From Puccinellia tenuiflora (taxonomy: Eukaryota > Streptophyta > Magnoliopsida > Poales > Poaceae), in the NCBI GenBank assembly GCA_012064385.1, contig QRDG01000473.1, forward strand, positions 3,541,965 through 3,605,964: a DNA stretch of 64,000 nt, read 5' to 3'. The notes beneath the pieces were generated by a model. The model searched no databases. It was not told the DNA's origin and saw nothing but the letters and a program-made list of their open reading frames with translations. Both the position numbers and the translations under genes were made by a program. Numbering within the stretch: the first letter of the stretch is position 1; the number at the start of each line of letters is the position of its first letter. Below are positions 11,968 through 22,562 of the stretch, piece after piece.

Positions 11968-12901
11968 TTAAAACTTCTTTCTATCAGTCCACTTGGTTTT
12001 GGCGTCAAATTCCTTATTGATTGCATAAGTCTTGAAACACATTCTGAACTCGTCCATGCTTGGAAACAACTTTCCTACAACAATTTGAGGGTTTTCTTTA
12101 TCATACACAGTTACCAACTCATCATGATGTTCATCATCTACATCAGCTGCAGCTTCTTCCATCAACTCTTTATCCACATCTTCAAAAGAATTTTTGTTAC
12201 CTTCACCAGTGTCACTTCTATCATCACTCTTCTTCTTCTTCTTCTCTTTCTCCTTATCTCTATCATCTACTGGAATTCCAAAACATTCAGCCATCTCAGT
12301 GTCTTCCATTGGTGCAATGATTCCAGTCAACACAAACAACACCTGCATCAGCATCAGCCCCCTCAGCTAAAACTGTCACGTCGGTACGTATGGGCACTAC
12401 CTCTCTCCGTGAAGCCCAATCATCATCTAACATCTGCGAAGCCAACTTTGAGGGCACATATCCAACCTTTGAATCTGATTTCAGATCAACGAGCTCTGTT
12501 CGGAAAGTAACCTGTTTGCTTGTCCAGCCATCTTGCCGATCAATTTCTTCAACCATATCTTCTCCATTCTCAATTCTCACATACTCTCCCTTCCAATTAT
12601 CAAACCGTAACAATGCTACTTCTTTCTCTGGACCCCAAAGAACACTCTCTCTCTCTCTAAGTTTCTTCATCACATTCTTCACGGCCTTCTCTTCCAAAAT
12701 CTGCAGCTCTTGGGGATCAATCTCTGAAAATTCGACCTCTAATCTCACTATTGTATCTCTCTCGATGTCCCGCACGCTACCATCACCTAGGTTCGCCTTA
12801 GATGCAAAGAATTCGACAGTGAATTCGAAGTTCCTCCGCATAGCATCTCCTCTGTTTACAATGGCGGCGGGACGTGTGAGGTAGCGGAATAGGAACCCCA
12901 A
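11968..12901 (-). pseudogene. MuDR-type (Mutator-like) transposase N-terminal relic
   Basis: The downstream open stretch (12354-11968) ends with VGKLFPSMDEFRMCFKTYAI and DAKTKWTDRKKF, which I recognise as the start of the MuDR N-terminal DNA-binding domain (DBD_Tnp_Mut). It is preceded by the acidic, Lys-rich linker usual in grass copies. The upstream stretch (12901-12296) is a charged region of about 200 residues, joined by a frameshift at about 12300-12350. The catalytic DDE domain and zinc finger are absent: coding similarity stops right after DRKKF at 11968. An apparent 5' leader intron (GTAAATG at about 12967) lies upstream. A truncated, inactive element. Confidence 0.72.
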
Positions 12902-13264
12902 TTCACATACGAATCTAGGTAAAAAGATGCATGGAATTCAAATCCAGACAAAAAGGGATTCATTTACCTATTTGAAGTACTCTCGCCCGTCTCCTCGGGA
13001 TTCATCCTCGTTCAGCACACCGCCCAATCGAAACGAGCATGCCACTGAGACTGACTAGGGCGAGACTGAGGGGGGTCACGAATCGACCGAGGAGACTAGG
13101 CTCAGATCCCAATCGAAGCGAGCAGGCGGCCGCCGCCGCCAAGAACAAACTAGCTGACACCGCCGCCGTCGGAGAAGAAGGGGATGGTGGGGAACGGTGG
13201 CGGCACGGACAGCTCCAAGATTCAGTCGGCGGCAAAATAGTTCGGACCCACCTGTCGGAATAAC
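12902..13264 (-). other. Probable 5' leader of the MuDR relic; GC-rich
   Basis: Upstream of the relic on the minus strand, a GC-rich stretch (13000-13250) is followed by a plausible splice donor near 12967 and an acceptor near 12920. The short open frames here overlap on both strands and resemble nothing I know. I found no clear terminal inverted repeat. Confidence 0.35.
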
Positions 13265-13607
13265 TGAATATCCCTTGGTAAATCTAAATCTATGAGCACA
13301 ACTAATTGAGCACGCGAGTCAATCCAACGTTACGACCGTTTAATTAACCATGTCGTGTGCTGGCTATTTTGGCCGTCCAAAACGTCGCGCAGTAGCTATT
13401 TCTTCGAACGATGTCATATTTTCCACCTTTCCGATGAAAAGTGTCGCATAAAAGTGTCGCATAGGAGCTATTCACCCGTCAACTTACATAGCTACGAAAG
13501 CTGTTGTTGTAATCAACATAATAATTGGAGGGAGATTATATGAGCCCATGAATCATGTGAACTCATTCGTAACACCGTTAACTTCTAAATGAAATATATA
13601 AAATTAA
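13265..13607. other. No recognisable gene
   Basis: AT-rich sequence between the MuDR leader and the TRM61-like fragment. I see no coding, terminal-repeat or RNA signal in it. Confidence 0.5.
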
Positions 13608-13852
13608 GAGCAATACGGACCTGTGGAACATGATCTCATAGCTTTGCAAGCGCACTGTACTTGCTCAATACAAGGAGAAAAGGAGTATAGAACATCATCT
13701 TGTTGTAGGTGTAGCACTGTCCCGGCAGATGGGCAAGTCAAGGAACAGAGCATCAGCAGCTCCAGAATGCTCTTCTGGGAACCCTTCTCTTTGTATGTCC
13801 TGAACAGCCACTGTAATAAGGTTACTTGGAACATTCTTCTCAAAATCTTCCC
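13608..13852 (-). pseudogene. TRM61-like tRNA (adenine-58) methyltransferase fragment
   Basis: On the minus strand the first frame reads NVPSNLITVAVQDIQREGFP and then ALFLDLP; after a frameshift the second reads VLYSFSPCIEQVQ. This order (an FLDLP segment, then a CSFSPCIEQVQ segment) is characteristic of the catalytic subunit of the tRNA m1A58 methyltransferase (TRM61/TRMT61A), where it forms part of the SAM-dependent Rossmann fold. About ten residues after FLDLP are lost or scrambled, and there is an in-frame TGA. Only about 80 codons remain with no flanking gene, so it is a captured or dispersed gene fragment. Confidence 0.7.
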
Positions 13853-13930
13853 TAATTAGCAAAGGAACTCAAATCACAATGGACGCTGCTAGGGAGTGCG
13901 CGTACGCGGTGCCCCCCCCCCCCCCCCCGG

Positions 13931-14035
13931 ATTTTTTTTTAAATATTATTTTTTTAAACAGTAATTCGAAATATAACACGCAGATTGAAACTATTTCAAA
14001 AATATCACACCGTCGGCCGTCGGGCGGCCGAAACA
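13931..14035 (+). repeat. Left terminal inverted repeat of the PMD element
   Basis: A T-rich outer end is followed by the core that recurs in reverse complement at 18010-18105. Agreement looks near 90 percent by eye, with differences mainly in the T/A runs and in the first GGCCG segment. Confidence 0.8.
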
Positions 14036-14039
14036 TTCC

Positions 14040-14182
14040 TTTCGGCCAGCAGCGGGCCGAAACACTCGTGTCGGCACCGCGTGGGCCGATCTGCATGCGC
14101 CCTGACTCACCCACAGCGCGGGCCCCACTCTTTCGGCTCTCAGCTGGCCGAAATGTTCCTTTCGGCCCGCCGTTGGCCGAAA
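14040..14182 (+). repeat. Subterminal 23-bp interrupted palindromes, left side
   Basis: Three 23-bp palindromes, TTTCGGC-N9-GCCGAAA, lie at 14040-14062, 14131-14153 and 14160-14182. A diverged one lies at about 14069-14091 and a half-overlapping one at about 14011-14033. Arms are conserved while the central bases differ. Confidence 0.8.
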
Positions 14183-14419
14183 TCCCTTTGGATAACCACG
14201 TACGACGTCTTCTCTCTTTCTTATGCTTCTCTTCTTCTTCCTGCTCCCGTTTTCTCTCTCTGTTCTTCCAAACAGCTCCATCCATCCTCAATTGATCTCT
14301 CAAATTAGCCAATAAAATACACGTTTAGTTCCACAAATCAAAAGAGAAGGTGGAGGGCATCCCGGATCTGTTTATGTGATAGTTTTTGGAGAAGTTTTTG
14401 ATTCGGTGTTGGAGCAACG

Positions 14420-17400
14420 ATGGGCAACAATGGTGGTGAGTGGTGGTGTACGGGCAGTGGCAGCGGTGGTGGTGATGCTACCTTGAATTTCGACGCATCA
14501 AGGGTAAACCCTAATCTTGTAGCTATATTGGGTATTTAGATACATTTTTTTAATTTAGTTGTGAGATTCAATGCATAGAAGGTGTTATTTTTATTAAGGC
14601 ATTTTAGGTGGTTTAAAATAGGTGATCTAATTTTTTAGGTGGACGTCACGTTAAGATTTATTAGGTATATAGTATTTGATGATGCAATATATTTGTTTAG
14701 GTGGACATCACGTTTTTATTTATCTGTATGATCAGACTATGTTTTTAATTGTTATTTTTAAAAATGTACTATGTTTTTATTTATCTGTATGATTAGACTA
14801 TGTTTTTAATTGTAATTTTTTTAAATGTTGTACAGATGGTTGCATATCCTTTGCTTAATCAGACGATCGATGGAAAACACCGTGGTAGGATATGGGAGGG
14901 TGGTGGACAGCCATGTGTGTTGCGCACACGCATACTAGCGACTAACTGGATGATACACCCTAATTGGGTTGACAAGTATGTATCATCAATATATCTGTTA
15001 TAATCAATATATCATTACTTAATAGAGACAAAAATATAATAAGTTTTATTGTTGTTTTTTAGGTTGTCTTGGTCCGGGCTCTTACCCATGGCATGGTTAG
15101 TTGAGTCCACAGACGCTGCGTGGATACAGGTCCAACCAGAGGATGTCGGTGGTGATGATCGTGATGTATTCCAGGGAAAATCTAAACGTTTATTACAGGA
15201 CAAGTCACTGCTTAGCTGCTTAGTAGACAGATGGAGGCCTGAGACCCACACGTTTCACTTTCCCTGCGGAGAGATGGCGCCTACTCTACAGGATGTGTCA
15301 TATTTGTTAGGTCTCCCTTTGGCAGGCGCGGCCATTGGACCTTTGGAGGCTTCTGAAGATTGGCGTGACGAGATGCATGCACGGTTTGCTGCTGTGTTAC
15401 CAGCTGTTACTTGGTTACCGGACCACGCACACGGACCTCGTGTTTCCTGGTTGACCCAGTTCGAGGTAAGATTGTGATAGTGTATTACTTTGGCGGTTCT
15501 CATAAGGTTATACTAATTTATTTCTTCATGCAATGTAGATTCGTAATAGGGGATATCCAGGTGCCGCTATGGAAGCGCCGCTCCTTACTAGATGTCTGGA
15601 GGCATATATTCTTTGGCTGCTCGGTAAGTGGATGTTCACTGAGACTCACGTCAATACTATTAATGCGCGCTTCATCTCTATTGCGCGCGAGATTGCCGAT
15701 GCACAGACACCCGATGACATAGTGCATAGGAGCTTTGGTTCCGCTGTGTTAGCGGCTACTTACAGAGCTCTGTGCAATGTCTGCACGAAGAATAAGCCCT
15801 CATCTTCGTTGCTTGGTTGTCCACTACTGCTGCACCTATGGCCGTGGGAGAGGTTCCATATTGTTCGACCTGATGTCGACGCTCAGAGGCCTTGGGATTA
15901 CAGCCATATTGATCCAAATCAGACCGACCTACCTATAGTTGGCAGTATGTGGACACGTAGAGAGGTAAAATTGCAACTTCTCCTTTTTTTTATCTTCTGC
16001 ACCAAATATATGCTCGTGAACTAATTAGTGTAATTTACAGAGACGATACGCGCATGATCAAGTGAGGAATTGCTATCCTTCATACACGATGCAGTTTGAT
16101 CAATTACGTGATGACCAGGTTATATGGGAGCCATATACACACCAGAGTATCGTTGCGAGATACCCCTTCGGCATATCTCTCTTGTGCAGGAGAGATCAGC
16201 AGTACTGGTTGACTCAGGCAAATATTATTTTTGATGTCATGGTCAAGGAGATGGCCCAGCAGAGGGTTATGAGACAGTTTGGACGTCGACAATTCCCGGA
16301 CCCTCCCATCAGACTACCACGCCTATGACAGGAGGTCCACCGGTTAGTTCTTGTTCAGATAAATTGTTTACATCAATTTTCGTACTTTATTTCATTATAA
16401 ATCCGTTTCAGACTAGGCCGCCAAGGAGGAGAAAGATCTTTGACACTTTGGCTTCAGACCCTACAGCCGTTCATAGACGGATGGACGACTGCGACAACTA
16501 CACTTTGGCAGGCTGCCGACCCCTTCCAGCAGGATGATTTTGACGCATATCTGCGGAGGTACAGACAGTCCACACGATTACGCTTGATACAGACGACTCA
16601 TCCTGCTGACTTGGAGCCCCCTACTATTACGGACATGTACCCACTATAGGCTATTGCGGGTTCGAGAAACTACGCAGTTAGTACATTATTTTATATACGT
16701 TAGGTATGTACGTTTGATTGATCATACGTAACATCTTGTTTACCGATTACAGGCTGAGATGGTGGCTGACATTCAGAGGGACGTAGCGGCTTTCAGACCA
16801 CAGCCACAACAGGCATCTTGGTTCAGGCGTCTTGAGGACAGGCTCCGAGGTGTGTACAATGTTCTTACTTGTAACCGCTCTATAGACGTTGTGCCCCGTC
16901 GTGCAGTTCCGCGACCACGTCTCACACCACAGGAGACTCCCCGTCCTGCACCTACTGGACAACCTTCTAGTTCGTCACAACAGCCGACTCCACATACATA
17001 TCAGCCGACGCCACCGGATCCTTCCTAGCCCGGTAGTTCGTCGTGGCAGGCACCCCAGTCGCAGTACACACCGCAGTTTCAGTATGGGATGCCACCACAG
17101 TACCAGATGGATATGCCACCTCAGTACCAGTACGGGATGCCACCTCAGTATCAGATGGGGATGCTACCTCCGGGTCATCCAGCACATATCGGGTGGAACG
17201 CTTCTTCGGCACCGTCGACAAGTCTTATAGGACTAGGTATGTTGTTGTTACTATGCGCACATATTTTAATCCGGTTTTTATGTTATGCACCCGTCGAGTA
17301 CTAACAAAGCATTTGTAGGTGGGTCTGCTGACTCACCACACACTGAGATTGAGGATGATCCGGTGTTCCATACGCCACCACCCGTCACTCAGGAGACACA

Positions 17401-17527
17401 GCCACAGGAGGAGGCTCTTCTGTTAGGCCGAGGTTTGCGTGACCACCGCCCAACAAACCCGTATTCACCTTTCGGGCCTCGGCCGCGGAGAGGGGGGCCT
17501 CGGTACCGTAAACATACTCATCAGTGA
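14420..17527 (+). CDS. Plant mobile domain (PMD, MAIN-like) protein, transposon-carried, two TAG stops
   Basis: The model is join(14420..14503, 14836..14975, 15063..15465, 15539..15964, 16041..16342, 16412..16676, 16753..17236, 17319..17527). Every intron is GT...AG and the total of 2313 nt closes exactly in frame (about 770 codons). A short Gly-rich leader precedes the PMD (exons 2-5), recognised by RWRPETHTFHFPCGEMAP followed by TLQDVSYLLGLPL; this is the plant-specific fold of MAIN/MAIL1 and many transposon-associated genes. The C-terminus is Pro/Gln-rich, with YGMPPQYQ repeats, and ends in a basic RG tail. TAG codons at 17026-17028 and 16647-16649 are the only breaks; both sit where CAG (Gln) fits. 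Molecular function is unknown; MAIN-type proteins act in nuclear silencing and genome integrity. Confidence 0.75.
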
Positions 17528-17529
17528 CA

Positions 17530-17665
17530 CTTCTATCTATGTATGAGACATATTTTTATCTACCTATCTATGAGACATATATCTATCTATCTATGTATGA
17601 GACATATTTCTATCTATGTATGAGCCATATTTCTATCTATGTATGAGACATATTTTTATCTATCT
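17530..17665 (+). repeat. Minisatellite, unit about 24-26 bp
   Basis: Five or so copies of TCTATCTATGTATGAGACAT plus a few T/A bases follow the PMD stop codon directly. It ends in a segment (CACCAAATATATGCTCGTGA, about 17671-17690) that also occurs in intron 4 of the PMD gene at about 16000-16019. Confidence 0.75.
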
Positions 17666-17860
17666 TCTACACCAAATATATGCTCGTGAGTAAAAACCGA
17701 CATCTTCGAGTTAATACACTACAATGCTTACCCACCTGAGCGAGCAGCGACTTTTATATGCCATTGTGCGGGAAAAATACAAAACATTGTGCAGCGACTT
17801 TTATATTTGGCGTGAAATTCCTGACGGCAATTGGGCGGGGAAAATGCAAAATTCATCATG

Positions 17861-18032
17861 TTTCGGCCCACTGCGGGCCGTAAAGCTACTAATCGACCGC
17901 TAGCCGACGCGAAGACTCGAACGATCTGGCCGTTGTCTGACTGCTGCTCTGTTTCGGCCGCCAGTAGGCCGAAAGGAGTGTTTCGGCCGACCAACGGCCG
18001 ATTAGTATGTTTCGGCCGCCCAACAGACGGTG
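17861..18032 (+). repeat. Subterminal 23-bp interrupted palindromes, right side
   Basis: Counterparts of the left array: 17952-17974 is perfect (TTTCGGC-N9-GCCGAAA), 17861-17883 and 17981-18003 are near-perfect, and 18010-18032 is half-degenerate where it runs into the TIR. Confidence 0.8.
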
Positions 18033-18105
18033 TGATATTTTTGAAATAGTTTCAATCTGCGTGTTATATTTCGAATTATTGTTTAAAAAATAATATTAAA
18101 AAAAA
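18010..18105 (-). repeat. Right terminal inverted repeat of the PMD element
   Basis: Reverse complement of 13931-14035. Next to it is a run of 13 Cs (18108-18120). Confidence 0.8.
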
Positions 18106-18120
18106 CTCCCCCCCCCCCCC

Positions 18121-18730
18121 GTCCGAAAGCGACATGTCCAAGTTCGTAGTGCGGTGGCCCCCCAGTCTGAAAGCAGACATGTTCCAGGTCGTACCATGGT
18201 GCCCTTCTCTTGAGGGCAGCGCTCTAGTTTTTGGTGCCGTTCTAAAGCAGCGGGTCAGGAACTCCATGGAGATGTTGTCCTAAACAAAATGTTTATTACA
18301 TTTCACGGAAAACAACAAAGCAAAAATACATCCCTGAAACTAAACATGTACCGAAGTTACATCCCATTCTTGTTTCAAAAATAAGAAATTACATCCCAGA
18401 TGCATAACGGAAAGCAAAACATCCAACTCTTACACCCGGATCCATAGATGTAAGAAAAATATAGAAAATACATCTGGTATCAGAAAAGTACATCCCAATT
18501 ATTGTTTGAAAATCAGAAGTTACATCCCAGATACAAAAAAGAGAAGAAAACTTCCACACCTTGATCTCCTAGATGTAAGAAAAAAACAGAAATTACATCA
18601 GTACCCGAAAAGTTACATCCCAATTACATCTAGTAAGAGAAAGTTACAACCAGGAGGATGAATCAAAATCTCACCTTACCATGAGGTTGTTGGAGTGGTG
18701 GAGACGCAGCCCAGCGGCTCAACCTCACCC
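18121..18730. repeat. Unclassified sequence with dispersed TTACATCCCA motifs
   Basis: From about 18320 to 18640 the motif ACATCCC, often as AGTTACATCCCA, recurs about eight times at irregular spacing of roughly 25-100 bases in A-rich DNA, suggesting a decayed tandem repeat. No gene recognised. The stretch 18121-18260 is GC-richer, and its open frames match nothing I know. Confidence 0.4.
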
Positions 18731-20592
18731 TGATGGGGTCGCAGCATAGAAAACAAAAATTTTCCTACGCAGCAAGCGGAATAAACCCCAAGGATCTAGA
18801 CCTACTAGATGGAGGTAGCGAAGATGAGATCCAATCTCTTACCCTTGAAGATCAACAAACGCGTTTTGTCGGTGCAGGGGTTGGCTAGTCGATCCCCACA
18901 ACTAGACTCATCTAGTCGCGAGGAGATGTATTTCCTCGAAGTCCAATCCGACGAAGTGCCACAAGGGGTAGCACCTCCGCGGTATCCACACGTACGGCTC
19001 GATGTAGATCTCCGCCTTCTTGATCCCGCAAGCAAGGTGGAGATGGCTAGATGGATCTCGGCACCACGACGGTTGTGGTGGCGTTGATGATGATGATCTC
19101 CACGAGCATGGCTTCGCCAAGCCAAGCAAGAGGAGAGGGAGAGGAGGAGGTGCAGCAGCAGCCCTACATCTAGGGGTGGTGCGGCAAGGCCATGGAGGTG
19201 GTGGTGGCGGCAGCCCTCCGGGGAGAGAGGTGGCGCCATGGGAGAGGTGAAGGAGGCGGCGGCTAGGGCACCAAGGGAGGGGTGCGGCTAGGGCAGCAAA
19301 AAGGGATGTACCGCACCCCCTCCCCTCTCCTCCTTATATAGTGGGGCGGCTAGGGTTTGGGGAGGGCTGGCCGGCCCCCCCTTTCCTTGGCCCCCAAGTT
19401 GGGGCGCCCCCCACTTGGGCCCCTTGGCCTTTGCTTGGCCGGCTAGGCCCATGTGGGCTTTAGGGTGGTGCGCACCCCACATGGTTTCTGCACCCCCTTT
19501 GGCCCATGTGGGTCCATACGATATGGGCTCCACTTCTAGACTCTTCTAGAACCTTCCGGTACCCCGCTGAAATATTCCGGAACTTTTCCGATACCTCCGG
19601 AAACCACTTTCCTTATATGAATCTTATTCTTCGGACCACTCCGGAACTCCTCGTGACGTCCGGGATCCTATCCGAGACTCCGAATCACCATTCGTTCATT
19701 CCATCAAAATATCTCATCACTAACCCTAGCTACATCGGAGCGTTAAGTGTGTGACCCTACGGGTTCGAGAACATGCAGACGTGATCATATCAATAATCAA
19801 TAGCGGGACCGGGATGCCCATATTGACTCCCACATATTCAACGAAGTTCTTTATCGATTGAACCACGATGCCGGAGATTCTTAATCTCATATACGATTCC
19901 CTTTGTCTCACCGATATTTAATTTGCCCGAGATTTGATCGTCGATATCTCCATATCTAGTTCTATCTCGTTACCTGGCAAATTCTCTTTACTCGTCCATA
20001 ATATAGGATCTCCGTGATTAACACTGAATCACATGGTTGCATCCTTTCTTGATGCTATATTACCGAGAGGGCCCAGAGATATCTTTTCCGTCACAAGGAA
20101 GGACAAATCCCAGTCTTGATTCATGTCACCCAACAAATACCATCGGAGATACCTGAAAGCCACCTTTATAATCACCCAGTTATGAAGTGACGTTTGATGT
20201 CCACAAAGTATTCCTCCGGTAAACGGGAGTGACATAATCTCATGGTCTAAGGAAACTATACTTGGCATACTAAAAGTGTTGGCAATGAAACTTGTGTGAG
20301 ACGATCAATTGCAACTCTTTATTATCGGGTCTTGTCCATCACATCATTACTCCTAATGATATGACTTCGTTATCAAGTGACTGTAACAAGTCCATGGTTA
20401 GGAAACTCTAACCATCTCTTGACTAACGAACTAGTCCGGTAAAGGCTTACTAGGGACACCTGTTTGTTTATATTCCACACATGTATTATGTTTCCAATTA
20501 ATACAATTATAGCATGGATAATAAACTATTATCATAAACATGAATATGCTAATAAACCATTTTATTATTGCCTCTAGGGCATATTCCCAACA
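18731..20592 (-). repeat. 3' LTR, BARE/Angela-type (1862 bp)
   Basis: On the minus strand it starts TGTTGGGAATATGCCCTAGA and ends GACCCCATCA, giving TG...CA ends. The length fits the 1.7-1.9 kb LTRs of this superfamily in Triticeae. Confidence 0.85.
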
Positions 20593-20616
20593 GTCTCCCA
20601 CTTGCACTAGAGTCAA
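20593..20616 (-). other. Polypurine tract of the BARE-like element
   Basis: Read on the minus strand, GTGCAAGTGGGAGAC directly precedes the LTR start; this is the tract usual for BARE/Angela. Confidence 0.75.
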
Positions 20617-21439
20617 TAATCTAGTTTACATTTTCTCGATCCAACATTCATGGTGTCTAACACTCATGGAGTCTCAGTGCTGATCATGTTTGCTCGTGGA
20701 AGAGGTTCTGTCCGTGCTCTGTACTATACAGTTCTTTATGTTCTTTGCAAAACGTCAATGTCACCTAATTTGACATTACTTTATCATCTCATGATAAACC
20801 TATTATCATCACATGATAATTCACATCATCACATGATGAATATAATATATTTGGTTAGAGAGTGAGATTTTCGTTTCCCTTTTATGCCTACATGACGTAT
20901 GATCAGTCAAGAGGACTTTCACATAGCATGTGCAACCGGAACTCACTCAATCTTGAAACAAAATTTCTCAAACCATAATATTATATCTTTTAATCCTTGA
21001 ATTAATCATATACTCCTATATGTTGTAGACTCACAAATCGACAGTGCTATCATGTCACTTCGATATTTTCGATCATGCTTTCGCTGCGCTACTATGATAT
21101 TATGAGATCCCCAATCTAGTTTGGTTTTATGACTTCAACCAAGTCTACCAATCTCTAGATTCTATTATCTCAACTCCATGAAAAATGACTCCTCACTTAA
21201 CATGTTCTTCTAACCAAGAACTTGGGTCACATATCGTCAAATACAAACACATGGTTCTTATATGTTTTAGTCCTATGAACAATTCATAGCGAACACTAAC
21301 ATATCCTCCAACCATCATTTTGTACTGAGTTATCAACTCAATGTTTCACCTATTTTTCACAAGCAGATGAACCTTTCCTCTCTTGTTTTATTTTGAACTC
21401 CTTCAAAATCTTACTTAGGTTAAACATCATGACATAATG

Positions 21440-22014
21440 TGTCGTGGGGTTGTCACGGCAAGTTCTTCCTCAGGGAAGATGAGTTCTGGGGCCATTGGTG
21501 ATCGAAGTACGTGGGAACGGTTAATCTCGCCGGGGAACAAGGATTTACCCAGGTTCGGCCCCTCTGATTAGAGGTAAAGACCTACTTCCTGCTTCTATGT
21601 TATTGCTCTTGATTGAATCTCGATAACAAGGACCCGGCTCCTACAACTCAGGAGCCGGCGACTTCTCTCTGGTGGCTAGGATTTCTCTCTACTGGTTGAA
21701 GCTTTATCTCTTGGAACTCATCGATCTAAGGTCCAGGACCCTGCTTATAAAGGCTGCCGGGTCCCTGAACTTACAACTTACACCGAGTCACACTAGAACA
21801 CGGAGTCCTACTCTACGCCTTGGTCTTCCAAGTTAGACTCCGGGTTGTACTTGGACTCTTTCTTTGGACGAGCCTCTTTCTCCACACGGGCCTTGGTCGG
21901 CTTGTCTCCAGCCCAGCCCATGCGACTTGTCTCGTGACTCGGCGTTGGCCTTCTTGGTCTTGGCGGGTCTACTTTCCGGGTCCATGGGCCTACCTATAAA
22001 GTATCCCCCCATCA
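21440..22014 (-). repeat. 3' LTR of Tat copy B (575 bp)
   Basis: TGTCGTGGGG...CCCCCCATCA on the plus strand. It pairs with 34145-34703 but has about 16 extra bases in the middle (around 21705-21720) and scattered substitutions, so the insertion is not very recent. A TTTATAAG TATA-like motif (minus strand) lies near 21744-21753. Confidence 0.92.
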
Positions 22015-22030
22015 GTAGCCCCCGAATTTA
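22014..22030 (-). other. Polypurine tract of Tat copy B
   Basis: On the minus strand, GGGGGCTAC lies immediately 5' of the 3' LTR start TGATGG. The 10 bases GGGGGCTACT spanning the junction recur in the antisense-gene intron arrays. Confidence 0.75.
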
Positions 22031-22446
22031 TCTTGGGCGCAGCTTGGCGGCTTCTCTGACTTGTTGGTTCGACTCCCTGGGTTGACTCCTTCCACTTGAG
22101 CCACAGGCTCCAAAGTCGCTTGCTGCTAGCTCTAAGATGAATTCCTGCATAAAGACATAAAAAATATAAAAGATGAGTCTATCCTCAGCCCTTGTTCAAG
22201 TCATCACCCTTGCCCTTGCACATGCTGGCCGGGTCTGTTGTGACTCTTGCGAATAAGGACTGGACAATTCGACTTTCACTGCCACAGGACTCGCCACTCT
22301 GGGACAAGCCGGCTTCTTCCAATTCTGTGACTTTAACTTTTCTGCACTGTGCTCTTTCTATCTGTTAACCACTGAACTACTTAACAGTGAAACGTTATCC
22401 ACCGTTTACTGTGGACCTGTACTGTAACTCTCTTAGGGTTTTACCC

Positions 22447-22460
22447 TCTCGATAAATACC
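22447..22460 (+). promoter_or_regulatory. Possible TATA box of the antisense gene
   Basis: CTCGATAAATACC lies about 105 bp upstream of the ATG at 22563, a plausible distance for a plant leader. This is a motif match only. Confidence 0.4.
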
Positions 22461-22562
22461 GAAGGGTTAGGTTTAAAACCTCACTTGCCCCTTCAGCTCA
22501 AAACCTCTCCTTTCTCTTCGCGCCCATCTCTTCCCGCGCCCAGCACACACCGCCCGCACGCC

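Larger units (their letters stand above)
13931..18105 (+). mobile_element. TIR element carrying a plant mobile domain gene
   Basis: Two inverted arms of about 100 bp bound a 4.2-kb unit: left 13931-14035, right 18010-18105. Both contain the core TTCGAAATATAACACGCAGA and, a little further in, ATTTCAAAAATATCACACCG. Inside each arm lie several 23-bp interrupted palindromes of the form TTTCGGC-N9-GCCGAAA. The interior encodes one multi-exon PMD gene and no recognisable transposase. C homopolymers (17 at 13912-13928, 13 at 18108-18120) touch both ends on the same strand and hide any target-site duplication. It could be a non-autonomous Mutator-type element or a PMD-specific transposon; the class is not settled. 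Confidence 0.75.
18731..21439 (-). mobile_element. 3' end of a BARE/Angela/WIS-like copia retrotransposon
   Basis: Minus orientation: a complete 3' LTR (18731-20592), the polypurine tract and 847 bp of internal non-coding sequence. No gag or pol is left. The internal part ends abruptly at the LTR of Tat copy B, and the DNA on the far side of that element (34704 onward) does not look like copia sequence. Assignment rests on the LTR start TGTTGGGAATATGCCCTAGA on the minus strand. Confidence 0.8.

Noticed and set aside
13912..13928. C homopolymer as a possible terminal signal of the PMD element
   Set aside because: The C runs at both ends are on the same strand, so they are not inverted copies; more likely a simple-sequence or sequencing feature.
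18805..19250. Open frames within 18800-19250 on both strands
   Set aside because: They lie inside the BARE/Angela-type LTR and are not conserved coding regions.
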